A stretch of DNA of 41,426 nt, from NCBI GenBank assembly GCA_018267545.1, contig JAFDYG010000112.1, positions 1 to 41,426 of the forward strand. The letters are read 5' to 3'. The notes below the pieces were generated by a model. The model was not told where the DNA came from, searched no databases, and was given only the letters and a program-made list of their open reading frames with translations. Made by a program: the position numbers and the translations under genes. This DNA is from Bacteroidota bacterium (GTDB lineage: Bacteria > Bacteroidota > Bacteroidia > Chitinophagales > Chitinophagaceae). Of the stretch, positions 23,986 through 32,806 are shown one piece after another. The stretch's first letter is position 1; every line of letters starts with the position of its first letter.

Positions 23986-24093
23986 ATGAATGCACACTAT
24001 CGGTCCATACGAAAAAGACTTCAGCCCATTCACCTCTTATACGGCTTCCTGGCATTTGCAGCACTGATCGGTATTCTTTGCAGATGTCTTTAA
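23986..24093 (+). CDS. Possible 35-aa single-helix membrane peptide
   Basis: ATG 23986 opens a 35-codon frame ending TAA at 24091-24093: a basic N-terminus (MNAHYRSIRKRLQPIHLLYG) and one hydrophobic helix (FLAFAALIGIL) ending CRCL. It is divergent from kup and ends 3 bp before the stop of the convergent 103-aa gene. The amphipathic positive-inside pattern is plausible for a small membrane protein, but the call rests on composition only. Confidence 0.35.
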   Translation: MNAHYRSIRKRLQPIHLLYGFLAFAALIGILCRCL

Positions 24094-24096
24094 CCG

Positions 24097-24408
24097 CTAG
24101 GCCGCCTTCCCACGCCCCTTGACAATTAACCGGCTCACCACCTTGTGCGCTACAAACGACAACAAAACGGTACCCGCCAATATCATCATCTTCTTAAAAC
24201 CCGTATCGAAATAATCGATAAAACCCGACTTCCCCGAACCACTATACAACAACGCCAACAAAAAAACAATACCCCCCGTCAGCCACAACGTCGCATGCGA
24301 CCAAAAATACTTCGACCTATCGAAGCGTCCGGCATACAACGAAGCAACAAGCAGAACCACATGAGCTAAAAACGAAAGAGCAGCAATAGAGGCTAGCACG
24401 TTAAACAT
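24097..24408 (-). CDS. Small membrane protein, unknown function
   Basis: 103 aa with three hydrophobic helices (about 4-26, 39-60 and 73-92) and a basic C-terminus (IVKGRGKAA). No motif is recognised. It lies 16 bp downstream of the TlpA-like gene on the same strand, so it may share its transcript. Confidence 0.6.
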   Translation of the reverse strand: MFNVLASIAALSFLAHVVLLVASLYAGRFDRSKYFWSHATLWLTGGIVFLLALLYSGSGKSGFIDYFDTGFKKMMILAGTVLLSFVAHKVVSRLIVKGRGKAA

Positions 24409-24424
24409 AAGTATAGATTTTGGA

Positions 24425-25474
24425 TTAATTTTTCATCACCTCACCGGCCTTCCGATCAGCGGCCTCCGCCTTCTCTTTATCCCCCGCACGCCGGTAATAT
24501 TCCCCCATCCTTTTATAGGCCCTCGCGACAGCGCCCCTATCCCAGAAAGGATTGTAATCGACCTCCTCCTGGCAGGCCTCCGCGCCCAATTCATAAATTT
24601 CACCCGTAAGATTCAGCTTATCCGAATACCATCCGACAGCCCTCACAATACTTCCATAAGGAGGTTCATCATAGGTGGACGCCGTCAGCGCCTCTTTCCC
24701 GTACAAATAAGCTTTATGCGGATCCGTCTTGAGCAGCGAAGCAAAAGTGTGATAAGCAATCGACTCCGCATACTTCAACCTCGGCTCACCTTTGAGGATC
24801 GCATCGATCGCAAGCAACGCCGAGTCCGGTTTTCCGCGACGACGCCCCTCCGTGAATTCGTCATCCCGGTACCTCATCAATTCATAATTCAAAGAGTCAT
24901 CCAGTTCCTTTAATTGTTTCCCCAAATTCCGCCTGACCAACGCATTCTTTATGTCCCAGGTATTGTTCACCAACGCGGCAATTACTTTCTCCAGCCCCTG
25001 GGGATGACCGACCCACGCAAGCCTCCCCTCGGCATCTACCACAAAGGATATAGGAATCCCGGACCTCGCCTCTCCCGACGCCTCAAACCAGCGGGCATAA
25101 ATAAAATTGCTGTCCCCTCTCGCAACGGTATAATCCATACGGGTACCCATGCTGTCTACAAACGGCTTTACCTTCTTCAAGACACGTGGATTATTTTCAT
25201 AGCAATCGACACCTATAATAGTAACCTTATCCCTGTACGCACGCGCCAAAGCAGAAAGATGGGGCATGGCTGCTTTACAGGGCACACACCAGGTCGCCCA
25301 GAATTCAAGTATATATATGTTACCCTTTTTAAATTGTTCGACGGGAGCCCCCTTTACCCATTCGCTTATCCGCAGAGGCGGAACCGGATCCCCAATGTTC
25401 AAAGAAGGAGAAGGAGCTTGAGCAAGACCTGTAACGGCGATGATGCACATCGATAACAGGATAGGCAATCGCAT
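24425..25474 (-). CDS. TlpA-family thioredoxin-like protein with C-terminal helical repeats
   Basis: 349 aa from ATG 25474, which gives a signal peptide MRLPILLSMCIIAVTGLAQA; longer in-frame starts are unlikely. The thioredoxin domain (about 30-165) has IYILEFWATWCVPCKAAMP with the redox pair CVPC, and the SGIPISFVVD cis-Pro region. The rest is helical, with a TPR-like end (AVARAYKRMGEYYRRAGDKEKAEAADRKAG). The role is presumably a periplasmic disulfide reductase. The gene is divergent from arsR. Confidence 0.85.
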   Translation of the reverse strand: MRLPILLSMCIIAVTGLAQAPSPSLNIGDPVPPLRISEWVKGAPVEQFKKGNIYILEFWATWCVPCKAAMPHLSALARAYRDKVTIIGVDCYENNPRVLKKVKPFVDSMGTRMDYTVARGDSNFIYARWFEASGEARSGIPISFVVDAEGRLAWVGHPQGLEKVIAALVNNTWDIKNALVRRNLGKQLKELDDSLNYELMRYRDDEFTEGRRRGKPDSALLAIDAILKGEPRLKYAESIAYHTFASLLKTDPHKAYLYGKEALTASTYDEPPYGSIVRAVGWYSDKLNLTGEIYELGAEACQEEVDYNPFWDRGAVARAYKRMGEYYRRAGDKEKAEAADRKAGEVMKN

Positions 25475-25521
25475 AGCATAGGTGTTTGACCAAAAATCGT
25501 ATAAAATTCCCAAATAAAAAA

Positions 25522-25553
25522 TTTGCGAAACCGAATAGATGCGCATATATTTG
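25522..25553 (+). promoter_or_regulatory. Promoter of the arsR-led operon
   Basis: TTTG at 25522-25525, a 20-bp spacer, then TATATTTG at 25546-25553, an exact TAnnTTTG box, 32 bp before the ATG. Confidence 0.8.
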
Positions 25554-25568
25554 CAACCAATCGGTTTC
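25527..25568. promoter_or_regulatory. Inverted repeat around the promoter, probable ArsR-family operator
   Basis: GAAACCGA (25527-25534) and TCGGTTTC (25561-25568) are perfect inverted repeats on either side of the -7 box. Binding there would block the promoter, as expected for autorepression by the first gene. Confidence 0.5.
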
Positions 25569-25585
25569 AAAATAAATAACCCCAC

Positions 25586-25906
25586 ATGAGACGAGATATT
25601 TTTCAGGCGATTGCCGACCCCACGCGTCGCGCCATCATCGCAATCATAGCCATACAGGCCATGACCCCAAACGCCATCGCCGAACACTTCGACACGTCCC
25701 GGCAGGCTATTTCCAAGCACCTCCGCATCCTATCCGAATGCGAGCTGCTGACAAAGAAGCAGGAAGGCCGGGAGATCTATTACCAACTCCAAATCGAAAA
25801 GATGAAAGAGATCGATAAATGGCTGAACCAATTCCGGAAAATCTGGGAGAGCCGGTTTTCACAGCTCGACAACCTATTGTCTACTATCAAAAACAATAAA
25901 AAATGA
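25586..25906 (+). CDS. ArsR-family winged-helix repressor
   Basis: 106 aa. [20 protein letters not shown], then [20 protein letters not shown] (recognition helix) and [14 protein letters not shown] (wing). There is no metal-binding ELCVCDL motif. This is the subgroup usually paired with an SRPBCC (AHSA1-type) gene, and such a gene follows with a 4-bp ATGA overlap. It probably represses its own operon through the inverted repeat at 25527-25568. Confidence 0.88.
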   Translation: MRRDIFQAIADPTRRAIIAIIAIQAMTPNAIAEHFDTSRQAISKHLRILSECELLTKKQEGREIYYQLQIEKMKEIDKWLNQFRKIWESRFSQLDNLLSTIKNNKK

Positions 25907-26871
25907 ATCCGAACTTGCTTTTTGATTTTACCGTCGACAAGGAAAAAAACACCATCCGCGTAAAACGCGAATTTGCCGCAGACCTCGACCTCGTCTGGGA
26001 CGCCTGGACCAAACCCGAAATGCTCGACCACTGGTGGGCGCCCAAACCCTATCAAACAAAGACCAAATCGATGGACTTCCGCGAAGGCGGCTCCTGGTTC
26101 TACGCCATGGTCTCCCCCGAAAACGAAATCCACTGGTGCCGCGCCGATTATAAAAAGATCGAACCCAAAAAGCACTTCTCGGGACTCGACGCCTTCTGCG
26201 ACGAAGACGGCAACGTCAACAAGGAATTCCCTCGTTCGCTCTGGAACAATACCTTCAGCGAAAACAAAGGAACCACCACCACCGTCGATATCACCATCCA
26301 ATACGACACCCTTTCCGACCTCGAAAAAATCATCGGCTTCGGCTTCAAAGAAGGCTTCTCCGCAGCCCTCGGCAACCTCGACCAATACCTCGAGGCCCAA
26401 TTCCAGCTAAGGAAAGAATACAAAACGGACAACCGCGTCCGGGTCTGCACCTACCTCAACTTCCCCGGCAATACCGAAGAAGCCTTCCTCTTCTATCAGT
26501 CCGTCTTCAAAACCCAGTTCGCCGGCGGCGGCATCCGCCGCTTCGGTGACATCCCGGCCGACGCCAGCCATCCCCCCGTAGCCGACTCCATAAAGAAAAT
26601 GGTGCTGCATGTGCAGCTTCCTATCACAGGAAATCATATCTTAATGGGGACAGACGCACCCAAAGAAATGGGATTTACCCTTGTACAAGGCAATAACATG
26701 CACATCTGCATCGAACCTGAAACCCGGGAAGAAGCAAAACGAATCTTCGACGAGCTATCCGCCGGAGGTAACGTTACCATGCCGCTAAAGGATATGTTCT
26801 TTGGCGCTTACTTTGGCGAGTTCTCGGATAAATACGGCATCAACTGGATGATCAACTACCAAAACAAATAA
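25903..26871 (+). CDS. SRPBCC (AHSA1-like) domain fused to VOC/PhnB-like domain
   Basis: 322 aa. Residues 15-165 are an AHSA1-type START fold ([33 protein letters not shown]). Residues 178-320 are a PhnB-like glyoxalase/VOC fold ([35 protein letters not shown]-type region ...[20 protein letters not shown]). These two domains are normally separate proteins; here they share one frame with a short linker near 170. Both are small-ligand-binding folds; the ligand is unknown. It overlaps arsR by 4 bp, and the DoxX gene follows 2 bp after its stop. Confidence 0.82.
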   Translation: MNPNLLFDFTVDKEKNTIRVKREFAADLDLVWDAWTKPEMLDHWWAPKPYQTKTKSMDFREGGSWFYAMVSPENEIHWCRADYKKIEPKKHFSGLDAFCDEDGNVNKEFPRSLWNNTFSENKGTTTTVDITIQYDTLSDLEKIIGFGFKEGFSAALGNLDQYLEAQFQLRKEYKTDNRVRVCTYLNFPGNTEEAFLFYQSVFKTQFAGGGIRRFGDIPADASHPPVADSIKKMVLHVQLPITGNHILMGTDAPKEMGFTLVQGNNMHICIEPETREEAKRIFDELSAGGNVTMPLKDMFFGAYFGEFSDKYGINWMINYQNK

Positions 26872-26873
26872 AC

Positions 26874-27248
26874 ATGAAATCGAAAAAGCTAACGATTCTC
26901 TACTGGGTCTTCACCATCCTCTTCATCCTCCTCATGCTATTCGCCACCATCGGCGGCATACAGCCCAACGCCGACACCATCAAGTTCATGCACGACGGCC
27001 TCGGCTATCCCATCTACTTCATCCAGTTCATTAGCATCGCAAAAGTAATCGGGTGCATCGTCCTCGTGATCCCCGGTCTCAAACGAATAAAAGAATGGGC
27101 CTACGCCGGTCTCTTTTTCGACCTGGTAGCAGCCGTCTATTCGAATATCGCCGTAGCCGGCAAGGTCGACCCCGCAATGCTCTCCTTGATCGCCTGGTTC
27201 GGCACCGGCATCCTGTCCTACTATTACTGGCGCAAGCTAAACCCATAG
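26874..27248 (+). CDS. DoxX-like membrane protein
   Basis: 124 aa with four hydrophobic helices: ILYWVFTILFILLMLFATIGG, YPIYFIQFISIAKVIGCIVLVIPG, WAYAGLFFDLVAAVYSNIA and LIAWFGTGILSYYYW. It resembles the DoxX_2 family often encoded with ArsR/AHSA1 pairs. The role is unknown. It lies 2 bp after the SRPBCC-VOC gene. Confidence 0.78.
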   Translation: MKSKKLTILYWVFTILFILLMLFATIGGIQPNADTIKFMHDGLGYPIYFIQFISIAKVIGCIVLVIPGLKRIKEWAYAGLFFDLVAAVYSNIAVAGKVDPAMLSLIAWFGTGILSYYYWRKLNP

Positions 27249-27268
27249 CAAACTAAACCCATCATCCC

Positions 27269-27850
27269 ATGGACAAATCCAACGGCTACGAATCCATCTC
27301 CTCCCTCTTTATCAAAACCCGCGGAGCAGCCATAAACGGCATCGGCGCCTCCACCACCCGCGCCTGGGCCAAAACTCTAAGAGCCGGCGCCACAGTCCTC
27401 GACCTGGGCTGCGGCACCGGCCTCCCCAACACAAAAGTCCTGATCGAAGAAGGCCTGACCGTCTACGCCATCGATGCTTCCCCCACCCTCGCAAACAAAT
27501 TTCATGACAACTTCCCCGATATCCCCATCGCCTGCGAAGCCGCGGAAGACTCCTCCTTCTTCGATCGCTCATTCGACGCCATCCTTTCCGTCGGATTGAT
27601 GTTCCTCCTCCCCGAACATACACAAATAAGACTCATCCCTCAAATGGCGACGGCCCTAAACCCCGGCGGCAGACTCCTGTTCACCTCTACAACCCAAATC
27701 CACAAATGGAAGGACGCCATGACCGACCTGGACTCCCACTCCCTCGGAGCCGAAAAATACAAGGAGCTCCTAACATCCGCAGGCCTCACCCTACTGGAAG
27801 AATTCACCGACGAAGGGGGAAATCACTATTACCAGGCCCTAAAAAAGTAA
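27269..27850 (+). CDS. Class I SAM-dependent methyltransferase
   Basis: 193 aa. Motif I is VLDLGCGTGLPN, followed by VYAIDASPTLA (acidic end of strand 2), FDAILSVGLMFLL (motif IV region) and LNPGGRLLFTST. It is small, with no extra domain; the substrate is unknown. It lies 20 bp after the DoxX gene and is probably in the arsR operon. Confidence 0.85.
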   Translation: MDKSNGYESISSLFIKTRGAAINGIGASTTRAWAKTLRAGATVLDLGCGTGLPNTKVLIEEGLTVYAIDASPTLANKFHDNFPDIPIACEAAEDSSFFDRSFDAILSVGLMFLLPEHTQIRLIPQMATALNPGGRLLFTSTTQIHKWKDAMTDLDSHSLGAEKYKELLTSAGLTLLEEFTDEGGNHYYQALKK

Positions 27851-27887
27851 CATTCCGGCCGCTTCCCCGTATAACCCTATAAACAAC

Positions 27888-28973
27888 ATGGGCCAAGCCA
27901 GCCGCAATCCCTGGATAGACCACCTCCGCTCCACCATCACCGTTCTCGTCGTCGCCCACCACAGCTCGCTGGCATACACCACATTCGCCAAATTCGACTC
28001 CCAAGCCTATATCCGTTCCACCCACCCCATCGTAGACACCCACCGCTGGAAAGGCCTCGACATTTTCGAAAATTTCAACGACGTATTCTTTATGTTCCTG
28101 ATGTTCTTCATCAGCGGACTATTTATGCAAAGAAGCATAGCCGCCAAAGGCGTCCCAAAATTCCTCAAAGACCGAACCTACCGGCTGCTCCTCCCCTTTC
28201 TCTTCGGAGGAACCCTTCTGATGCTCATCGCCTACTTCCCCGCTTATTATACCGCCACCCACGATACCAGCCTAAAGAACTACATAAAGGACTTTTTTAC
28301 CGTCGAAGCCTGGCCCGTAGGACCACCCTGGTTTATTGCAGTGCTCTTCGCATTCAACCTGCTCTATACACTATTCCATAAGCTCATCAAACCAACAAAC
28401 CTAAACCATCCATTCAAATTCTTCGGCCTGCTCTTCATCCTGACCTGGATCCTCTATGTCCCCATCGCCGACAAGATCGGTGCCGGAACCTGGACCGGCT
28501 GGGGGCCCTTCGACTTCCAGCTGAGCCGCATTCTTACCTACTTCGGCTATTTCCTCCTCGGCGCACTCGCACAGGACGGTCCGCAAAGCAACCACTGGAA
28601 GACCTGGGTCGTCCTCGCATTAGCATGCTACACAGCCCTCACCATCTATCCCTTCACAACCTGGATGAGCTATTACACCGTTTACGTAGCCTCTTGCACG
28701 CTCAGCTGCGTGGCATTCCTAACCGCCTTCAAAGCCAAGGCAAACATCCCCTCGAAAACCTGGACATCCCTCTCACGAAACGCCTATCGCATTTATCTTC
28801 TTCACTATCCCTTCGTCACCTGGACACAATTCCTCTTACTAAACACCACCCTCCCCGCTATGCTAAAATTCCTCATAGTATTCATAACATCCCTCTTCGC
28901 CAGCTGGGGCCTTAGCAGCGCTATTTCTCCCAATACTTCCCCATCAAATCCCCCACCCACTCCGGTTGCCTGA
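27888..28973 (+). CDS. Acyltransferase family 3 membrane protein
   Basis: 361 aa with about ten hydrophobic helices. It starts WIDHLRSTITVLVVAHHSSL, a variant of the family's catalytic DxxR...H region. GPPWFIAVLFAFNLLYTLFH and LLHYPFVTWTQ are further family-like segments. Related proteins transfer acyl groups to surface glycans (OafA/MdoC-like). The C-terminus overlaps the convergent TrmO gene by 53 bp. Probably last in the arsR-led operon (37-bp gap). Confidence 0.82.
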   Translation: MGQASRNPWIDHLRSTITVLVVAHHSSLAYTTFAKFDSQAYIRSTHPIVDTHRWKGLDIFENFNDVFFMFLMFFISGLFMQRSIAAKGVPKFLKDRTYRLLLPFLFGGTLLMLIAYFPAYYTATHDTSLKNYIKDFFTVEAWPVGPPWFIAVLFAFNLLYTLFHKLIKPTNLNHPFKFFGLLFILTWILYVPIADKIGAGTWTGWGPFDFQLSRILTYFGYFLLGALAQDGPQSNHWKTWVVLALACYTALTIYPFTTWMSYYTVYVASCTLSCVAFLTAFKAKANIPSKTWTSLSRNAYRIYLLHYPFVTWTQFLLLNTTLPAMLKFLIVFITSLFASWGLSSAISPNTSPSNPPPTPVA

Positions 28974-29382
28974 TCTCCCCCTTCGCCTGAAACTCCTTAA
29001 ACACCGGCTTGATATCCAACACCGGCGTGCCATCGATTGCATCCAATAACCTCACCACCAGCGTCCGCCCTTTGCGTTCCACCAGCTCCACCGTACAAAG
29101 CCCAATACCATTCGGCCTGTCCTTCTTCCGCTGCGCAAAAATTCCCACCTCCGGGTAAGCCGGATTCCCCCTGGGATGCCCCGACAACACCAGCTCCGCC
29201 GGATCAAGCCGGTCAAAGTGATAGATAACTTCCAAATGCGAAAACGCTTCGATCCCGCTAAAAGCCGAATCAGGCAAGCCTTCAGCCAGCTCGATCTCAG
29301 AAACCACACTTCCCCAATAATCATCTCTTTTCTCCTTTCTCGAATTCCTAACCCAGGCCACCGGTTTGAGCACAATATTCAT
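28921..29382 (-). CDS. TrmO/TsaA-type tRNA methyltransferase
   Basis: 153 aa. Family motifs: SHLEVIYHFDRL, HPRGNPAYPEVGIFAQRK, DRPNGIGLCTVELVERKG and LDAIDGTPVLDIKPV. TrmO uses SAM to methylate t6A37 of tRNA(Thr). It has only the compact N-terminal beta-barrel domain and is shorter than E. coli TrmO (about 235 aa), so the target could differ. It overlaps the acyltransferase gene tail to tail. Confidence 0.85.
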   Translation of the reverse strand: MNIVLKPVAWVRNSRKEKRDDYWGSVVSEIELAEGLPDSAFSGIEAFSHLEVIYHFDRLDPAELVLSGHPRGNPAYPEVGIFAQRKKDRPNGIGLCTVELVERKGRTLVVRLLDAIDGTPVLDIKPVFKEFQAKGEIRQPEWVGDLMGKYWEK

Positions 29383-29407
29383 GACAGATAATTTAAACGG
29401 TAAAAAT

Positions 29408-29438
29408 ATTGCATCCCTTCAAAAAAAAGCTATATTTG
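29408..29438 (+). promoter_or_regulatory. Promoter of the SusC/SusD locus
   Basis: TATATTTG (exact TAnnTTTG) at 29431-29438 with a weaker -33 element ATTG at 29408-29411 (19-bp spacer). It lies 74 bp before the SusC ATG. Confidence 0.65.
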
Positions 29439-29512
29439 TAGTATAGTATAGGATAGTACAGCCAAAACACAAGCAACCTATCCGACTATTCATCCAAAAA
29501 CGCCACTTGCTT

Positions 29513-32500
29513 ATGAACATCTCAAACGATTGCTGCAATCGGCCATCCTCTCATCGATGGGCCCGCCAGCACTGGCTTCTGCTGCTCCTCCTAATCACGT
29601 TAACGACCACGACCGCCTCCGCCCAGCGGACCATCACCCTCACCGGTACAGTCCTCGACTCCTCCGGTAAATCCATGCAGGGCGTCAGTGTCGTCAACAC
29701 CGGGGCCAAAAACGCCGGGACCTACACCGACACGCACGGTAAATTCGTCCTCGACGTCCGCTCCGGCTCCATCGTCGAATTCTCCTACGTAGGTTTCATG
29801 GACCAGCGCATCACCGTCTCCGACACGACCCACTCCGTCACTATCGTCCTGCGCGCCGTAGCCGCCAATATCAGCGACGTCATCGTCACCGCCTTCGGCC
29901 GCAAACAAAGACGCGAAGCCGTCGTAGGCTCCGTAACGAGCATCGAGCCCGGCGAGCTGAAGATCCCCGCCAGCAACCTCACCAACGCGCTCGCCGGTAA
30001 AGTCGCCGGCCTTATCTCCTTCCAGCGCGCCGGTCAGCCAGGCCTGGACAATTCCAACTTCTTCATCCGCGGCGTCACCACCCTCGGATACAGCGCAAGC
30101 CCGCTCATACTGGTCGACAACATCGAGCTCAGCGCCAGCGACCTCGCCCGCCTCCAGGTAGACGATATCGCCAGCTTCTCGATCCTGAAGGACGCCAGCG
30201 CAGCCGCCCTATATGGCGCACGAGGCGCAAACGGCGTCATCCTCATCACCACCAAAGATGGTAAGCTCGGAAAGGCCCGTATCAACCTCCGCGTCGAAAG
30301 CTCCGTCTCCCAGCCCACCAAGAGCATCAAGCTGGCCGACCCGGTTTCTTATATGAAGAATTTCAACGAAGCCGTAACGACCCGCAACCCTCTCCAGACA
30401 CCACCCTATACACCCAACGATATTTATAATAGACAGCAAACTCTCGACAACGCTCCCGGCAGCAATCCCTACCTCTATCCCGCCGTGGACTGGATGAGCA
30501 CGCTGTTCAAGGACCACACTACTACTACAAGAGCCAACTTTAGCGCCAGCGGCGGCACCCAGCTCGCCAAATATTATATGGCCGGATCCTACTCTCGCGA
30601 CAACGGCATCCTGCAGGTCAACCCGGTCAATAATTTCAACTCCGGGATGAAGTACGAGAATTATCAGCTTCGCGCCAATATCAACCTCAATCTCACAAAG
30701 ACTACCGAAGCCGAAGTACGCCTCTGGGGCAACTTCAACGACTATACAGGTCCCATCACCAGCAGCCAGAACGGCCTGACGACAGACCTTTACGTCAAAG
30801 CCCTCCACGCCAACCCCGTCGCCTTCGCCCCCTACTACCAGCCGGACAGCGCCAACCTCCTGACACACCATATTCTGTTCGGAAACAATACCGGCGTCAC
30901 CGGCAGCCTGCTGGACAACCCCTATGCGGACCTCATGTACGGCTACAAAAGCTTCTCCGAATCCCGCATGTCCGCACAGTTCGAGCTCACACAAAAGTTC
31001 GAACCCATCCCCGGCCTCAGCTTCCACGGTATCTTCAGCACCAACCGCTATTCTTATTTCGACCTGAGCCGCTCTTACAGACCCTTCTACTACGAGCTCG
31101 GCTACTTCGACCCGAAGTCGGGCGTGTATTCACTCAACTGGATCAACAACAGACCCGGCGAGGCGCAAGAGTTTCTCAATTACAGCCCCGGCAACAAAAC
31201 GGTCTATACTTATCTTTATCTTCAAGGCACCATCGACTATAGCCACGCCTTCGGTAAGAGCAACGTCGGCGCCACCCTCATCGGCACCCGCCAGCAGACC
31301 CAATACGGAGACGCACCCGACCTCCTCAGCTCCCTGCCCTATCGCAACCTCGGCTTTTCCGGCCGCGCGTCCTATTCTTTCGACAGCCGCTATTTCGTCG
31401 AGTTCAATTTCGGCTATAACGGCTCCGAACGCTTCGCGCCCGACCACCGCTACGGCTTCTTCCCCACCATCGGAGGCGGCTGGCTCGTCTCCAACGAAAA
31501 GTTCTGGGGCGGACGCATCGCCGAGATCATTACAAGACTAAAGGTCCGCGGAAGCTACGGTCTCGTTGGGAACGACAATATCGGCAGCCAGCGCTTTTTC
31601 TATCTCTCCAGCGTAACGCCGGATAACAACAACCAGTCGAACTCGGGCGCACCGAACTTCAACCCACTGTTCTATTCATCCTTCGGTAGCTCCAACGGCT
31701 TTACCCTCTACGGCACCACCGTCCAGGCCTATCCCAATCCGGACGTGACCTGGGAACGCTCCAAAAAATCCAATATCGCCATCGAAGCCACGATCCTCAA
31801 AGACCTCAGCATCACGGCAGAAGTTTATCACGAGAATCGCTACGACATCCTGATCCCCCGCGGTTACATCCCCGTATCCGTCGGTATCGAAAACACCGCA
31901 TCGGGTAACCTCCAGGCTAATCTCGGCACCGCCACTTCTACCGGCCTCGATCTAAACATAAATTATAACCACCGTATCTCGAAAAACCTGAACGCCTCCT
32001 TCATGGGCAACCTCACGGTAACTTCCAACAAAACCGTATATACCGAAGAACCGGAATATAAATACTCATACGAGTTCCGCAAAGGCAAGCCCATCAATCA
32101 ACCCTTCGGCTACATCGCCGAAAGACTCTTCGTCGACGACAAGGAAGCCCAAAACTCACCACCCCAGAACTTCGGGAACGGCCTTCCCCCAAGAGGCGGA
32201 GACATAAAATACAGGGACGTCAACGGAGACGGCATCGTAGACGGCGACGACCAGGTAGCCATCGGCCTGCCCACGACTCCCCAAATCATCTACGGCTTCG
32301 GCTTCTCGCTGAACTATAAGAATTTCGACTTCAGCGCCTTCTTCCAGGGACTGGCCCGCGAGTCTTTCTTCATCAACCCGAGCTCCAGCACCGATATCGA
32401 TCACGGCATCTATGGAACCGCGCCATTCGTCAATAACGCCCAGCTGTTAAAGGCATATGCGGACAATCACTGGTCGGAAGAAAACCAGAATCTCTACGCC

Positions 32501-32785
32501 CTCTACCCCCGCCTCTCCACCTTCGACATGATCAACAACGAACAGCAGAGCACCTGGTGGATGCGCGACGGCAGCTTCATACGCCTCAAGTCGGCCGAGT
32601 TCGGTTACTCCCTGCCTCGCAGGTGGATCAAACGGGCTTATATGGAGAACGCCCGGTTCTACCTCAGCGGGCTGAACCTGCTCACCTTTAGCTCCTTCAA
32701 GCTCTGGGACCCCGAGATGGCAGGCCAGGGCTTCGGATACCCCATCCAGCGGGTATTCAACCTCGGTCTCAACCTCAATTTTTAA
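29513..32785 (+). CDS. SusC/RagA TonB-dependent outer-membrane transporter
   Basis: 1090 aa from ATG 29513; a TTG two codons upstream is the alternative. Signal peptide near WLLLLLLITLTTTTASAQ. A CarboxypepD_reg-like domain follows (LTGTVLDSSGKSMQGVSV), then the plug (ALAGKVAGLISFQRAG, FFIRGV, ILVDNIEL, FSILKDASAAALYGARGANG) and the 22-strand barrel to the end (VFNLGLNLNF). It imports oligosaccharides with the SusD lid. The gene is first in the PUL operon, with SusD 21 bp downstream. No anti-sigma/ECF pair is in view. Confidence 0.95.
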   Translation: MNISNDCCNRPSSHRWARQHWLLLLLLITLTTTTASAQRTITLTGTVLDSSGKSMQGVSVVNTGAKNAGTYTDTHGKFVLDVRSGSIVEFSYVGFMDQRITVSDTTHSVTIVLRAVAANISDVIVTAFGRKQRREAVVGSVTSIEPGELKIPASNLTNALAGKVAGLISFQRAGQPGLDNSNFFIRGVTTLGYSASPLILVDNIELSASDLARLQVDDIASFSILKDASAAALYGARGANGVILITTKDGKLGKARINLRVESSVSQPTKSIKLADPVSYMKNFNEAVTTRNPLQTPPYTPNDIYNRQQTLDNAPGSNPYLYPAVDWMSTLFKDHTTTTRANFSASGGTQLAKYYMAGSYSRDNGILQVNPVNNFNSGMKYENYQLRANINLNLTKTTEAEVRLWGNFNDYTGPITSSQNGLTTDLYVKALHANPVAFAPYYQPDSANLLTHHILFGNNTGVTGSLLDNPYADLMYGYKSFSESRMSAQFELTQKFEPIPGLSFHGIFSTNRYSYFDLSRSYRPFYYELGYFDPKSGVYSLNWINNRPGEAQEFLNYSPGNKTVYTYLYLQGTIDYSHAFGKSNVGATLIGTRQQTQYGDAPDLLSSLPYRNLGFSGRASYSFDSRYFVEFNFGYNGSERFAPDHRYGFFPTIGGGWLVSNEKFWGGRIAEIITRLKVRGSYGLVGNDNIGSQRFFYLSSVTPDNNNQSNSGAPNFNPLFYSSFGSSNGFTLYGTTVQAYPNPDVTWERSKKSNIAIEATILKDLSITAEVYHENRYDILIPRGYIPVSVGIENTASGNLQANLGTATSTGLDLNINYNHRISKNLNASFMGNLTVTSNKTVYTEEPEYKYSYEFRKGKPINQPFGYIAERLFVDDKEAQNSPPQNFGNGLPPRGGDIKYRDVNGDGIVDGDDQVAIGLPTTPQIIYGFGFSLNYKNFDFSAFFQGLARESFFINPSSSTDIDHGIYGTAPFVNNAQLLKAYADNHWSEENQNLYALYPRLSTFDMINNEQQSTWWMRDGSFIRLKSAEFGYSLPRRWIKRAYMENARFYLSGLNLLTFSSFKLWDPEMAGQGFGYPIQRVFNLGLNLNF

Positions 32786-32806
32786 TTCGATCTAATCTTC
32801 ATAGCA

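Noticed and set aside
29408-29512. Riboswitch or ECF/anti-sigma control of the PUL
   Set aside because: The leader shows a promoter box but no conserved aptamer fold I recognise, and no sigma/anti-sigma pair is adjacent.
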